Below are positions 10,835 to 23,868 of a DNA stretch of 64,000 nt, piece after piece. Position 1 is the stretch's first letter, and each line of letters opens with the position of its first letter. This DNA is from Darksidea phi (lineage: Eukaryota > Ascomycota > Dothideomycetes > Pleosporales > Lentitheciaceae): positions 1-64,000 of the forward strand of contig JASJFT010000186.1 in assembly GCA_030770425.1 (NCBI GenBank), written 5' to 3'. A program made the position numbers and the translations under genes. Below the pieces are notes generated by a model. It ran no database searches. It saw only the letters and a list, made by a program, of their open reading frames with translations, and had not been told where the DNA came from.

Positions 10835-13800
10835 TAAGCTCAGAACATACTTCAAACACAGTCGGATAAGGTTCCATCTGACCCCAACTGGTTACTTGAT
10901 ACCGGTAAGATCTCCTAAGTACGATTCCTAGACGCATCGAACTGTTCTCGTCTTGTTCGGCGTTTGCGGTTTTTTATTATTAGCATCAAGCATTGTATCG
11001 CATCGTATCGCATCGCATTCCTGGCATCATTTTTAGTAGTCTTAGTACAATTCCACTCCATTTTTCAATACCCGAAATCTTTTTGGTTTTCTATCATAAC
11101 TCTCTCAGTGCAGCAAGGCATGCACGCGAGTAAACCAGCCAATTCCACATCGCAACCCGCAAGAAGTGCAACTTTACTGAGTTATAGTGCTCTCTACTAG
11201 CGTTCATAAACCAATGTTCTTTCAAGGTCGTTCCTAAGTTAAGAAGCTCAGAATGCCCAACTACGGATTGTCAGATTGGAATATTCTGATGCAAGAACTA
11301 CGTCTTAACATTCACGCGCCACAATAGAGGCAGGCCGAAACCGAAATGATAGGTATGTGTACGACAATGATAGAGGTTGCGTTCGTAAGTATAAACAGGA
11401 CAAGAAACACCGCACCCATTGGCTTCGACTCCAATGAGTTCAATAAGAGTTCACCAGAAACTTTATTTGCATTCCAGGTCAGCCGAACAGACGTGTTTGA
11501 TCCAGTATCCACATCTTTTCGCGTAGTCAACCCGTCTAACGTCTACGTGAACCTCACAGAGCGTTGCGCCCATGCCAGTGAAACCCGCCTACAATATGGA
11601 TGATAGCACGTTATATAGAGATCCTCAAGGTGATATAACACCAATTACATGATTTCGATCTGCTAAGCTTTAATGAATGCTGGCGCCTAATAGCGTTCGT
11701 GATCTTTAAAGGTTCGACCTTGCTCAAAGATATGTAGGCCTTCGCTCAAAGTAGAACACAGGGCTGCTACAACAGATTGCTGTCATATCTGAGAGTGCAG
11801 TTAGGATGATGAATTAACATATGGACTACTTAGCCTACTTGATGGGTAACAATTTCTAGAGGCTGTTCCCCCGATGTTCCTATAACGGTAGAGTTTATTC
11901 CCGTCGGACATGGATGAACGCTGTAGACATGCTCTAACCGAACGCATGACGTCCGCCAAAACAGGTTAGTAGATGCGAACCACTTGACGAAACTCACAAC
12001 GAACATTGGCCCTTACGCAGATCGCTCACATTACACCCTACCTTTACACAGCCTTGCATCTAGCCCAACATTCCGGCATATCCGGCAAGAAAACAGTTCG
12101 GTGATGTTTCTATTTTGACGTTGCTTGCATATTCGTTCGTTCCGGCCCGCTTTGCGTCAGACTTTTTCTTGCACAGCCCCCCTAACCCCTCCTCTATCAT
12201 CACCTCACCCTCTCAACTTACACCGCACCCTTATCTTATTCGTCGCATGCAGGAACCATCCGACAAGACAATTATCTCATTCGTGGGATTTAATCTTTCG
12301 AGTACGTGTCCGTCGGTGCTGATTCCCCTTGCTATCTGAAGCTGTGCTGAGCTGCATATGCAGACAGGCTTCTTTAGCTGTATGCACTGTTTTCGAGTGG
12401 CAAATTCTCTTGGAAGGTATTCGATTTGGTTTGTGGTCGCATCAAAGGTCGCCACGTGCTATCGATTAGCTATGCAAGCCCTTACTAGCTTCGGGAAATC
12501 TTTGGGCGTCGCTGCATACCACCCTCTATCGATACCAATACTAAGTCCGAGTGGCGAATTTCACAGCCTCTCCATACTGCTTTCCAACAGAGGGTCGCAT
12601 GCTCGGTCACATCAGATTATTGAACAGCTAACGTTATGCCCTTGAGTAGCTGAAGAAGGCAGATTTTTGGGTATGGAGAGGTGATTTGGGTAGATCGCCA
12701 CGCATGTACACTGCCCCACTACTTCATCTATCTAAGGGTCGCATATATGACCAGCTAATCAATAATATGGAGAAGCTTTAGGCAAAGGGAGCGCGCCATC
12801 CCTTGCTTATTCGGATTATATGAAGCCCACGGAGCATACGGAGATTTACTATAAGCTTTCGGCCCCCAAAGCATGTGGTCGGTAATTTGGCAACCCCACA
12901 AGCCTTCTATCAATGTCTTACATTTAAGTCATACGAGATCGTCATAGCGGGGACGAGGTGTCTTTAGGCATAGGCAGATGCCTTGTGTATCAAGTTGTGT
13001 AGCCTAATTGGGCTGCTATGCATGCATCTGCACTAGGAGGGCTTTTCTTGTGTCTGAAGCGGCAGGTTGGCATTCAACATTCAATCCAAGTCTCTGATAC
13101 GGTATAGTCTCCTTAGATACGTACCTGTCACATCATTCCACCTCGCACCGCGGTGTAACCCCGAAAATCCTTTTCATCACATGATACATTAAGATCCTTA
13201 CCTAGTCACGGGACACCCCTGGCTCAGTACTACAAACAAGCGCGTAGAAGCAATTTAGCAAAAGCTAAGGTCATTATCTTTCAAGCACCCAGTGATCTTC
13301 TGGTACATTGCAACTAGTTCCCGTTTTTGACAATCCAGTACGCACTAGCGCGAATTCATGCCTACGCCCTACCAGGATGAAGCGGCATACTGCATACGGG
13401 GCGCACAGAAAGCATCAAGGCTGATCTCAAGGCGGATTTCACATCTACCCTCCTACAAACCTTTCCATCCGGTGCACTTACCGCACCTAGTACCATCCCT
13501 GGCGCGAATCACACAACGTCGATCTCGTAACTGTGAGATGCAGGGGCCAAAACTTCCCACATGCAACGTTTTACCCGTTTTGTGAGCGCAAATCAAGTTT
13601 TGGTGCCATTGCCGAGGGATGGATTGGGAAATTTACGCGGACAAGACGTATATTGAATGTCTAGCATTTGGGCGATTAGATACCGATGGATAGTTGCGCT
13701 ATGCTGATCTTGATGCATGTCAGAAGTGGAGATCTGCTTTGTGAGATTTCTGACTGCGAGAGACAATAATTTCATGCCGACATTGACAGCGGGGCGCCAG

Positions 13801-14257
13801 GGTTGTTCACGAGGGAAGGGGAATATTGCTAGATGAGAAATTGCCGTGAGCGATCTTCGCTGACTTGGTACAGTATTCAATAGCCGCTGTGTAGCAATGG
13901 GCGATGTCGTCATGCGCTTAGTGAATTAGACTGCCTTCTGGGTTTGTCTGGAGAAAATTAATACGGGTTGCTAGATAACGTATGCTGAAGAACATCCAAA
14001 GACAATAGAGTTGAACGAAAATGTGTGGAGTGATATCAATATGTGCAATTTTCTACTTTGTTGCATAAGACTTCGCACAGGACAATATATACAGAATTAT
14101 CTCTGCAGAAAATGATCCACCCAAAATCCTAATGTAAATGATAATAAGCGAGGGTATCAATGCGGAGAATCGAACAATGAGACCGAAAGCTGATGTTGCT
14201 ATGGTCGAGAAACGGAGCAACGAATGCATGAACGTGAAGTCCAACCCCGATTCGTCT
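10835..14257. other. 3.4-kb gene-poor region
   Basis: Only short overlapping ORFs occur on both strands, the longest 106 codons at 13593-13913 (-), with no recognisable domain or clear splice partners. A short iteration of GTATCGCATC-like units lies near 10990-11020. There are no terminal inverted repeats, transposase motifs or tRNA B-boxes that I can recognise. It could hold an untranslated RNA or an eroded mobile element, but nothing supports either. Confidence 0.5.
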
Positions 14258-15442
14258 TTACCGACTCCTCCAACCTCGCGAGTTATTCCATCTCGCTTCC
14301 AACTCCCTCGCTCTAGCTGCGGCTTCTCTTCTCCTCAATTCGCTCATCTCAGCCTGGCTCTGCGCGTAGTTTGGTAATTCATCGTCCGCATGCTCTTCTT
14401 CCGCCAACCCCAATCTTTCCAGCTCCAAATTAATTGTATTCATGTTCGATTGGCGAGGTGAAGAGAGTGGTGGTAATGGCAGTGCGGAACTAGAGAACGT
14501 CACTTCGCTTGATGCCTGTCGGGGAACATATTCGTCGGGCATGGGTTGCCATCCGCTGGCCTGTTGAGATCGCGAGGTCTGTGTTAGAAGAGGTATACTG
14601 TCATTTTGACGGTCTCGGGCGAAGAGAGAGCCTTGCAGATGGGGAGTTTCCGTGGGTGAAAGTGGATCGAATCCGCCTGGTAGGCCGCAAGTTGCTGCTG
14701 CGAATAGACCGACTTCTGAAGCGTCCTGGAAAGGTTCGGTGGGAGACAACCAAGAAGTGTGTGGTCGTGGCCTGCGAGAGATAGAACCACGTGGTGTTGA
14801 AATGGAAGAAGTCGTCTCCGGGAAGGTGCTAGAGCTGCGGAGAGGTGGCTCAAAGCTAGATCCCATCGAGACTGAGCGTTGTTCTCGTGAAGCCTGAGTG
14901 GCAGGCGAATAAGCCTGGTATTGGGGCATATCTGCGTAGTTTGCGGCAGCAGAGTGAGAGCGAGCGATGGCGGGTGGATGATATGAAGCGTGGGGTTGGG
15001 TTGAAGTGTACTCAAGCGGCGAGCTAGGCATACTACGGGAGGAGTGACGAGTGTTATACTGGTATGGGTCGGGGCTCAGCTGGCCATTCGATGCCGAGGA
15101 CGACCGTTGGTGGTGCATGTAGGGTCCGGGTTGCAAATGCGTCGGGTCATGTTCGCCAGAGGGATGGCGTCGAATAAGATTTCGCAATGATGCAGGCGTG
15201 CGCCGCTTTTTCTCAGCCCCAGGAGATGGTGGTAGTGGTTTGTTCAATGCCTCGCTCGTCGATATCACCGGGACCTGGGGAAAGCGGCTCGGCGATATTG
15301 ATCTGGTAGCGACGTGACGGCGCGATGTAGCTTCGTAGGCGGACGGATCTGGCTCACGCCGCGCGTTATTGCCCATGCTTAACCATAGCTCGCCATGTGT
15401 GTCAGTATTTCGACTCCGCGGCCTAGGTGGTGTTTGCGCCAT
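14258..15442 (-). CDS. Ser/Pro-rich low-complexity protein, uncharacterised
   Basis: The reading frame from the Met at 15442 gives 394 residues starting MAQTPPRPRSRN. It is rich in Ser, Pro, Arg and Tyr, probably disordered for most of its length, with phosphorylatable SP/TP sites. The C-terminus is ordered: a hydrophobic/acidic piece containing NLELERLGLAEEE and DELPNYAQSQAEM, then an Arg/Glu/Ala helix (RRREAAARARELEAR). The frame stays open upstream to 15694, but that part is less protein-like, so I chose the later Met. No membrane segment or enzyme motif is present. It may be a signalling or cell-cortex scaffold, but that is a guess from composition. Confidence 0.65.
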   Translation of the reverse strand: MAQTPPRPRSRNTDTHGELWLSMGNNARREPDPSAYEATSRRHVATRSISPSRFPQVPVISTSEALNKPLPPSPGAEKKRRTPASLRNLIRRHPSGEHDPTHLQPGPYMHHQRSSSASNGQLSPDPYQYNTRHSSRSMPSSPLEYTSTQPHASYHPPAIARSHSAAANYADMPQYQAYSPATQASREQRSVSMGSSFEPPLRSSSTFPETTSSISTPRGSISRRPRPHTSWLSPTEPFQDASEVGLFAAATCGLPGGFDPLSPTETPHLQGSLFARDRQNDSIPLLTQTSRSQQASGWQPMPDEYVPRQASSEVTFSSSALPLPPLSSPRQSNMNTINLELERLGLAEEEHADDELPNYAQSQAEMSELRRREAAARARELEARWNNSRGWRSR

Positions 15443-18400
15443 GCGCTGTTCGTCTTGGTGTGTCAGATCGCGGTCGACCTGCAGGAAGATGAAGCTTGAT
15501 GAGATCAGTGGGCGTGCCGAATACGATAGATCGTCTGGTTTATAGCTGGCAAAAGGGGATGGAGCCGTCAGCAGCTGGGCGGCAGGTATCATTCTAAAAG
15601 TAAAAGTATAATGTCGGATGCGGGTCCGTATTCGACGCTTAACTGCTGGAACGGTGAGGTGCAGGGGTGGGCACGCCAGGTGTAGGTGCAGCAACGGTTG
15701 TATGCAGCCTCAGCGGCGACGAAGGCTGCGCTACTGCACGCGACGATATTCAGCCAGATTCAATATCCAATTGCCAGCTTCGAGATTGGTGGAGAGGCAA
15801 ATTCCAGAAGGGCGAGATCCAGGAATGTGGTATGCGTGGGTAGGATAGGACGGGGTGTATATGGCTGGTCAGTGGCCCGGACATGGGTGGAGGCTAGTGA
15901 CGGGCAAGGCTACGGTGATATGTGTAAGAATGGGAAAAGGCTATGCTTTGAGGGGGTGAGGATGATGTGTGCACAAGTCTCGCAGTCCCGTGCGACGCTT
16001 CTACGAGCGGCACGAGTAGGGCGGAGCGGGCGGAGCGGGCGAAGCGATGTGATACTCGTTCAGGGACGAAAGCGAGACGCCTCGTCGGAGATTGGAGTTC
16101 ATCAGCGATTATTTAGGGAGCTATGGAAACCGAGTTCGCGGCGTTGTCACGAAGGATCGGTCGCACACTGTTGGTTAGGTGTTGGCTCCAGCTTCCGTGA
16201 GGCTTGCGCCGCGAGAGGACTTGCGAGAGGAGTCCGCTATGGCCTGTCCGGTGGCCCTGCACCAAGACCTGATACCAAGCAGCACCATCCGGGCCCTCAG
16301 CAGGCACTGGGGCGCTGGGCATCAGCCCCAGCGCACAAAGTAAATGACACATGCAGCCGCGAAGATTCGCACGAAATGAAGTGGCCAGCGGCAAGCTGGT
16401 TTCCTCAGCCTTGACGGTGGCATTTCACGATGCTCGCCTAGGGCGTGCACATGCGGCGGGCGATCGTGCACTGCCTCGTCTAATTTTAGTCACGCTAACG
16501 CCGAATGCAACATAGATCATCTTACCAGCCGAGGCAAGCCCCTGTTGCTCGGCTCGACGTCCTCGTCCATTTCTCATCAGTGCAGTTGACCGTACGGCGA
16601 TACAATACCCAAACTGGACATGCGCTGTCAACTGCTTCTTTGAGCATTTCGCGGGGAAACTTAATGTGACGATACGGCTTGCTGATGATCACCCTTGTCA
16701 GCCATGCCTGCAACACTGAACGCCATACCATGCCCGAATCCCCTTCGCTTTCCGCCGTTGGTTGTCGAGTCCGTACGTGTCAAGTTGTACTATGAGAAAC
16801 ACTTGCCGCAGGCGTCCCACTACGCCTTGGGAGGCCCATCGCCCAGCGCATGACGCTGATAGTTGCGTTCAGTAATAGTAATGATCCCGAGACCGTTTCT
16901 ATGCGAGGCTGCTGTCATCACTCTCCACAGCCTCAATATTGAATTGCGGCTTTGCAGGATCATTAGGGGTGTCGATGGCTTTTTCCCGAACCCGCCACAG
17001 TGAGATGAAAAGGCACATATAGATGATCTGCGGAAAGTGGAACACCTAGTTAGGCGTGGTCTTGATCTCAGTAAGTCTCACCCCGCGCATAGATGCTCGT
17101 CTCCTCTGTTCTCCGTCCAGCCGGCCAATTCTGTACGATAGTGGAATGATGGAGTCGATGGATTTGGCTCCTATTCCCACACCTAAGCAACACCGCTCAT
17201 CCTCACACTCGCACTCGCTCTCACAAGGAAACCCGCGCCTACAGGTTAGCTAGCTCTGCCACCAAGCCGGAGTAGTCATGTAGGACACCACCAAAGGTCG
17301 TCAAGGACGTGCGCTATCGTTGAATCTTTCACTTGGACTCTTTTGCAAGGTTTTCCGCATTTACGCCGGAACACCACATCAACCCTCTTCGTTAACAATC
17401 TAATTCTTTCATGATCCTGTCACCAGTGCTATCATGTGTAATCCCTGAATAATTAGTCTCTCATCGTTGTGGAAGATATGCCGTGCTCTGCCTACGAGCT
17501 CTCGCCTCGCTACAAGATACAAGGGCGCGCATCCTTCAAGGCAGAATCCCACCCCTCTTGCATTGGTAACGCACCCGACCGTTAGGACCGGCCCACATAA
17601 CAGTAAAGCACCCCTGCATGAACCTACATAGCAATCTCGCAACAACGCACTGCAAAGGAGAATCTCGGCAATTCAATGTACTTTGATTCTTGCTTATCCA
17701 CAATGGGGAGGACTGATTACGATGCAGCAGACTGGAACCTCAAGGATGTGAAGGATTAAGCTACGCGACAAGTTTCCTAGACATGCCCAGTCAATCCTTC
17801 GCCGATTGACAGATGGGGCAAACGGCAGGCGTTCAATATTTGCAGAAGTAGGTATGCTTTCCATATGGTTTTACATCTCTTCCAGGGTCTATTTCTTGAC
17901 TACGGTCCGTACTCGATGTGTGCGGAGAACGCCTTCTGCATCTGCAATGGTTGCTCATGTCGCTTGTCTATTGAGCCGTCGGCCTCTATCTACCATCTTC
18001 TCCACCACTCTGTATCGCATCAACTGCCTAGTTTCAAGAGACCCCTGATACATCCCACTTCTTACTTTTAATCTGGCCAGCAATTCTAGATCTAGCGTCC
18101 CCATCGTGGTCTCAGCATCTTGAGTACATTGTGTCAAGCAAGCCTCATCCTTCACACTCTCCGACTCGCGCGGAAGCCACACCAAATCTAACCGTTGCCC
18201 CAGGGTAGTGACCTACAGTGCGAAACCTTCCCCTTTAAGCGCTACATCTCTCGTGCGACCCAACAACCACCCTGTGCCTCACACGCCTAAGCCACACTCA
18301 CAAGCCTCTCGGAGGTGTTAGAAGTATCACTTATAAGCACTCTACTTCATGCTTCTCGGACAATAATAAAAGGCAATGACAAATGACGCGCTTAACGACT

Positions 18401-19228
18401 GTCTTCGGGGATCGGACATTATGCGCCGCCGTACTTGAACCGTACACCCCGCCAACTCCGACCGAGCTTCAAAGCAAACAGTAACGGTTTCACGGGCTAT
18501 TTATGTCAGCTAATAGCTATTTTGAAGCAGGTAAGGAAGGTATAATGGGTCAGGTATGCGTTGATAAGATGAGCTGAGAGAGGCTAAAACCGGGCATCAT
18601 ACAAATTCAAAGGCAATTCTTTCATCCTCACATGCGCTTCGCGAAAACTATCTACATCTGGTTAGAGAACGGCCAGGTCGCTCCATCTCCTCCCCACTAC
18701 AACCTTTCCTCATCTCTGCGACGGCCAACCCGTAAGTCATGCAAGTGTGCTCAGCATCGTGCTATTGAGGCTAAGGACTAGCCATGCCCCTTGGAGTGTC
18801 ATCGAGCTCGGTCTGGGCAACATCGTCCTCCAAGTCTATGACCTCAACGACCCGTCCTTCCTTGTCAACATTCTCCTGTGCTTCTCTTGATGTCTGAAAG
18901 GACTCCTACGATTGTCCTCGTAGGTCGAAATGGTGCTGCTCGAGCTGTTCCATCTTATCATCCTCCGCCCATGCAATTGTCTCGCTCTTCTCCAGCACGT
19001 TTTCGACCCTCAAAGTACCCCTGCGCTTCTCGTCCTATCTCAAAGAAGTCCTGCGCCAGTTGATCCGCACCAAAACGGCGCTAGTGCTCTTCCATCGGAT
19101 CGTCCTCTCTCTGTGCAATGAATACATCGTCTAGCACCTCTTCTACTCCAACGCTGTTCTTCTCCATGCAACCGGCATCCTCCATCTGTATTCTAATTCA
19201 AATGCTCTTTCTCTCTTCCAGGTAGATC
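15443..19228. other. 3.8-kb gene-poor region
   Basis: Long stretches have no convincing gene. Near 16017-16045 a GGGCGGAGC-type unit is repeated about three times. At 18780-19130 (+) there are two adjoining fragments with protein-like hydrophobic sequence (WSVIELGLGNIVLQVYDLND, and MVLLELFHLIILRPCNCLAL in the same frame), separated by in-frame stops. This may be a decayed gene whose family I cannot name. The 242-codon ORF at 15686-16414 is Arg/Ala/Gly-rich and looks like a GC-rich artefact. Confidence 0.45.
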
Positions 19229-19774
19229 TCACCCAATCCCGACTTCAAATACACCTAAACACTTACCCCTCCTCTTACCGGTCCGGGCATACATATCTGC
19301 CCCATCAAACATCTCTTGTTCCCTCTTCTTGTCCCACACGGGCTCTACCACATCCATTCCAATTGCGCTGTCGTCCCACCCCGGCAGCGGCTCTAACCCC
19401 GGGACCCAAAGAATCTGCGACGAGAACGAAGTCAGCGGCATCGGATTCATCGCGCAGTAATTCTGATGCGCCCAGGGTAACAAGATTATATCCTCTTCAC
19501 TCTTGATAGCAATGCCACCGAGCCAGTTGATCCGAATGAAAGGGCCAATGTAGTGATACTGGAGCCGGAGGGTCATCGCCCAATCGGAAATGAGGACAGT
19601 TCTTGAGAGGTGGTCCGCCATATCGATGAGCGCACTGCCGGTGACGACACCGTGCGGGTAGATGGCCATATTTATTTGGCGCATGCAGGGTGGAGCGAAA
19701 ATAGGAACATTCAAGGCTAGCACCAGGATATGAGGTATGTCTGCAGATTCGGATGACTCGGAGGTCGCAGACAT
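19229..19774 (-). CDS. Hypothetical protein, 181 aa
   Basis: An uninterrupted ORF starting MSATSESSESADIPHILVLA with a balanced composition and several aromatic residues (WVPGLEPLPGWDD, LPWAHQNY). It ends with a basic patch (RTGKRRGK). No family is recognised and no clear transmembrane helix is present. An upstream exon cannot be excluded, since sequence to 19892 is also open in another frame. It may be an orphan gene or a chance ORF in a gene-poor area; length and composition slightly favour a gene. Confidence 0.42.
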   Translation of the reverse strand: MSATSESSESADIPHILVLALNVPIFAPPCMRQINMAIYPHGVVTGSALIDMADHLSRTVLISDWAMTLRLQYHYIGPFIRINWLGGIAIKSEEDIILLPWAHQNYCAMNPMPLTSFSSQILWVPGLEPLPGWDDSAIGMDVVEPVWDKKREQEMFDGADMYARTGKRRGKCLGVFEVGIG

Positions 19775-20446
19775 GCTGTGAAATAACGTTGTTGTAGGGT
19801 TCGAGGGCCACCCGGATGCCCAAGGAGTGAGACCAAGAGAATGGGCGTCGATGTTTCCGTTGAGGTGAGAAGCACTCTTTCAGCAAGGCCATTTATCGGA
19901 GGGGCTACAGAGAAATGGTGAGTATTGGAAATTTGCTGCGCGGGGATGCTTGCGCCAGTTTATAAGGGTCTTGGTGCATATACGGTGAAAGAAGCGCGTC
20001 CTAAGCAGTGTGGTGAGTAGCTACGGGGAGATGCGGGTTGTAAATTGATGATTCAAGAAATCTAAGGTGGGTATAAACTGTAGAACCGAGAACGAGATGA
20101 ATAAAGGTAAAGATAAAAGACAAGAACTAGCATCCAGCGCTTGGAGCGGTCGAGGAAAATACCTTCTAACCTTTTCAATCGCTAATGTGTGACTCGTTGC
20201 TGGTAGAGCGAATTGTCGTACCAAACCCTTCGAATCGTACAATTGTTGTAATCTGTTTCGATATTTGTGCGGCGAGCAAATCATCAGTTAACATCATAAG
20301 GTCCAAATCAGGTGTTCCATCTCTTCCCAAAGGTGCTCTGAAACAAGCCCACGCTTGATAATATCCTGGAAAGACCAAATTGCACCAATGCCTGATTACA
20401 TATCGCAGTCCCTATTCCTTGAATCCGACGCACATGAAGCTGAAGT
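19775..20446. other. Intergenic region
   Basis: Overlapping short ORFs occur on both strands with no recognisable domain. It lies between the tail of the LtrA-like gene and the small orphan, both on the minus strand, so part of it is probably the orphan's promoter. Confidence 0.4.
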
Positions 20447-22404
20447 CTACTCTTCCACTTCGAATGCCCGCGACGCCCGATAGCCGTATGCATTCGTCGG
20501 CTCCATTTCAATATCTTCACCCCTCTCCTCATTCTTCTCTGGCAACTTCCGGAATACTCTGCTTTCTCTTCTCCTCTTAATCTTGGAGACCTTGTCGCCC
20601 AAACAAACAATGAAGAGCTGAAGCACAACAGTAGGCAACACCCACGGGGAGCTCAGATACTTGTACATCCATTCGTAGCTCACCAAGCCCACAATCAACA
20701 TGATAAGGGAGAAGACAATCATGACGCTGCGTGTTCCCACCGCGATCCACCGGAGGCTGCTCCAGTGGACGGGGCCCTTTTTGTTGGTACTGGCGAGGAG
20801 TGAGGAGATGGTGAGGCACACGATGAGTAGGATAATGGCAGACCAAAAGTAGGTGTAGACGACGACCCAAGAATGTGCTGCTACATCGAATCCGTAGGTC
20901 ATTTGGCCTTCTTGTGGGATGTCGAGATCGAAGGCTTGGAACATAGCGCTGACACCGCGTTTCAGAAATTCTCGGAAGGCGATTGGGACACCGTATTGTC
21001 CATTATGTAGGTTCGAAGTATTAGCCGGAGAACACACGTTTGTCAGGTTACCGAGAAATTGTATCTGCTCTGCGACGAGATGGAGAGCCTCGCTACCCCG
21101 CGCAGACTCATTTAATCTGAAATGGTCGATACTCCAGGTGAGGTTATGAGCGAGACTTGTGCCGTCGAGGTGACTGCCCACACAAGCACGCCACGTATTC
21201 TCGACAAAATCTTCGGCGCATCTGTAGAGGTAGCGTGCCAACGCCATGTGCTGTGCCCCTTCGGCGACTCCTAGGATCGAAAGATGTAAAGGGAAGTGAA
21301 GCGCCATCCAGAACTGTTGTTTTATGGTACCAAAGCGGTGTTTGGGTAGGTTGTCAAAATATAGCGTCCACATGAAAATCTGTGCAGCGAGTCAGTATGC
21401 CGCATATCTTTGTAGGGATGGTGACCTACAAGGATCAAGATGATGGCGAAGATCAGCCCGCACCCTTCAAAGTATACGCCTAGTCTGCCCATGAGACGAG
21501 TAGTCGTTTTTGTAGTCCCAATAACACCCTCACCAATGATGATCAAGCCTAAAAGTCCGAGTCGTTCTGCAATATGTGTAGCTCTAAAGGAGAGCTTTCT
21601 CCAAATAGAAGAGATTCCGATCGTACCAAAAAGCTCGACTATAATCATGCTATACATTGCTCCAATATCGCCAGCAATAGCAGATCGTCTATTAGGAAAA
21701 CCTGCATAAAGACCGCCGAAAACCATAGAAGCGGCAAAAAACAGGGCTGTTTGCAGAGCAAGCGGTTTAAGGAGTTGAAGCCGTTTGTTTTTGCCTCTCG
21801 AGAGGATGATAGTGGTAATGAGGTACTGAACCCCAAGCGTAAGACGGCTAGAGAAGAGGACCCAGCAGAGTAATCGGTAGACCTGTTACACGTTAGTATA
21901 CTAAAGTAGTTCGCTATTCGTACGTGACGCCATCAACTTACCCAATGCGGTGTTGACTTTTCTGGATCCGGCGCAACTGGTTGAAATTTATAGCCCACAA
22001 GTGCAAACGCGGCAAAGACGCAGAAGTGAAGCGCTTTACAAGTCCTTTCCCATACTGAATCGGCAGCGAAGCGCGCATCGAAGCAGACAATGTGGAACCA
22101 AGTTGTCCACAAGACGAAGAAGAAGGCGACATAGGACCAGAAGTTATACATGTTAGTGATGGCATGGTACTGCGTGAACGTGGCGAGGTTTGCTACAAAG
22201 AAGAGGTCGAAGAAGAGTTCCAGTATCGAGGCCTCATTTCGCGGCGAGAACGAACCGAGGTCTTCATTCCAAGCTCTGAAAGGCGAGACGAACCACGGGA
22301 CCATCGGGTCGCTCAATTCCGTCTCATGTCTACTCGATGTTAGCACGAAATTTTCGAATACAGTGACGAGTTCCATACTTATCGAGATCATTGATCCTCT
22401 TCAT
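20447..22404 (-). CDS. LtrA-like (low temperature requirement A) membrane protein
   Basis: Four exons (22404-22379, 22329-21942, 21882-21430, 21379-20447) give about 599 residues. The LtrA signature is clear: EASILELFFDLFFVANLATF after a PRNEAS lead-in, then many hydrophobic helices and ISSIWRKLSFRATHIAERLG-LLGLIIIGEG, the hallmark second half of the domain. The C-terminal third continues with further membrane segments and a basic/acidic tail. Exon 1 is tiny (26 nt, MKRINDLDK) and joins to HETELSDPM. Introns are 50-60 nt. Bacterial LtrA was named from a cold-growth mutant of Listeria; the function of fungal members is not known. The protein is probably in the plasma or vacuolar membrane. Confidence 0.85.
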
Positions 22405-23868
22405 CTTATCTAACCCTCTCAAGTACCATATACGAATCCAAGATAGAAATCGAAAAAGTGAGAAACCGTGAAGCCAAGCGTCCAGATACCAACGATCGTC
22501 AAGAACGGCTGGGGGCTAGAGAATTGATAGACCAAGAGAAAGCCAAGACCGAGCATATGTATAGTTCTTGGAACTTGACGTCGATGCCGTGTAGGCATCC
22601 CACATCGCTCCTTTCTATCCAGGCCAAGCACAGCGACATAGCCCAAGAGTTCCGGACGCTTAACCGGAAATGGTAACTGCGTAATGCTGCCGGGATGAAT
22701 GAACCAATAGCGTGCTGGGACCTGGATGCATCTTAGGCGTGAGAGTCCGTCGGACTTCGCGCGGTAATGTCTGAGCCTTGAATAAGCTTCTGCCCTACTG
22801 ATTGCGAAGCCGCTGTGCAGGAAGTGAGAACCTTTTTTCGGGAGCCAGGACTGTTCCGAATGATCTTAAAGCTTGTTTTGCGGTTTGAAGGATGAAGATG
22901 AGCTGATGTGGTCGTGGGGGTTTTGGGTGGTGCTGAGAGCTGTCGGCTTCCGGCGACTTCGCGCTGATTGGCTGAATTTTAATGCCTAACGCTTGTACCT
23001 CAGCCCGTCTTATATTATTCTTCAGCGGAACACGCCTTGAAATCGGCAGAGCTGCGAACAGAGCTTGTTGCGAGCAATAGAAAATTCCTATTACATCCAG
23101 AAAGAATTTTTTTAATGGTAATGTTGGGGCGGTAAAAGGTGAACTCCATATCAAGCTGGTAACTTCTACTTTACTCTGGAACTACTACGCGATTTTGCGC
23201 AGAACTGCAACATGATAATCATAATGATCCAGCTCTTGTTTGATAGCAGGCGAAAAACAATCTGAGCGGTTTTCAGCTGTGCATCAAGTAAGCGTTTCGC
23301 AGTCGCACTGACGTCAGCATCGGTGCAGTTGTACATTCCCGATACGGGTCACAGTGCGTAGTGAAACTCGGACATGTCATTTTAGAAATCCGTAGTTTTT
23401 TGTACACTAGTTTACGTAGCTACTAAGATCGAAGTTCTAGTTCCAATGAGGCTCACTGTTCAGCGCACGTGTGCGGGAAGTGTTGTCTTCTGGGGATGTG
23501 AATATCTCTGGCATGCGTACGTGTCGCAAGCCTTCGGACTTGATGCACACTCATACTCAAGGTAGCTCAGCATTACATGCTACGGAGGCTGAAGTTGTGG
23601 CATTGGTACCGCTTTTAGATTATCACGGATTCCCGTACGCCAAATGTCTGTCGCTCTGGCCAACAAAACACCGTCTATTGACAGGTCGAGCCCGCATCAG
23701 CACATAGCAGCTTCACACGACGGCGGGTACATTTCAAATTCAATGTTCGAGGCCCATGATAAGATGGGAAATAAAGCAAAGACAAAACGTTGCGCTTATT
23801 GTGCCCGCTCACACCTTGGTCTCCCACGTTTTGCGCACGCTGACGACTTTGTATATTGTGAAAGTAAA
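22405..23868. other. Intergenic region between LtrA-like gene and decayed kinase
   Basis: This is probably the two divergent promoters. A minus-strand ORF at 22419-22646 ends in three hydrophobic blocks (LGLGFLLVYQFSSPQPFL and onward) and could be a remnant of a membrane-protein gene, but it has no partner exons. The kinase frame is open further upstream (Met at 23644), yet that segment does not look kinase-related. Confidence 0.4.

Noticed and set aside
10835..14257. Transposon remnant
   Set aside because: No terminal inverted repeats, reverse transcriptase or transposase motifs, and no long internal repeats could be found by eye.
15686..16414. 242-codon plus-strand ORF as a gene
   Set aside because: Arg/Gly/Ala-rich, overlapping a minus-strand ORF in a GC-rich patch with a short GGGCGGAGC repeat; no domain pattern.
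20577..20870. Minus-strand ORF overlapping the LtrA-like gene
   Set aside because: Out-of-frame shadow of the last LtrA exon, which has clear membrane segments.
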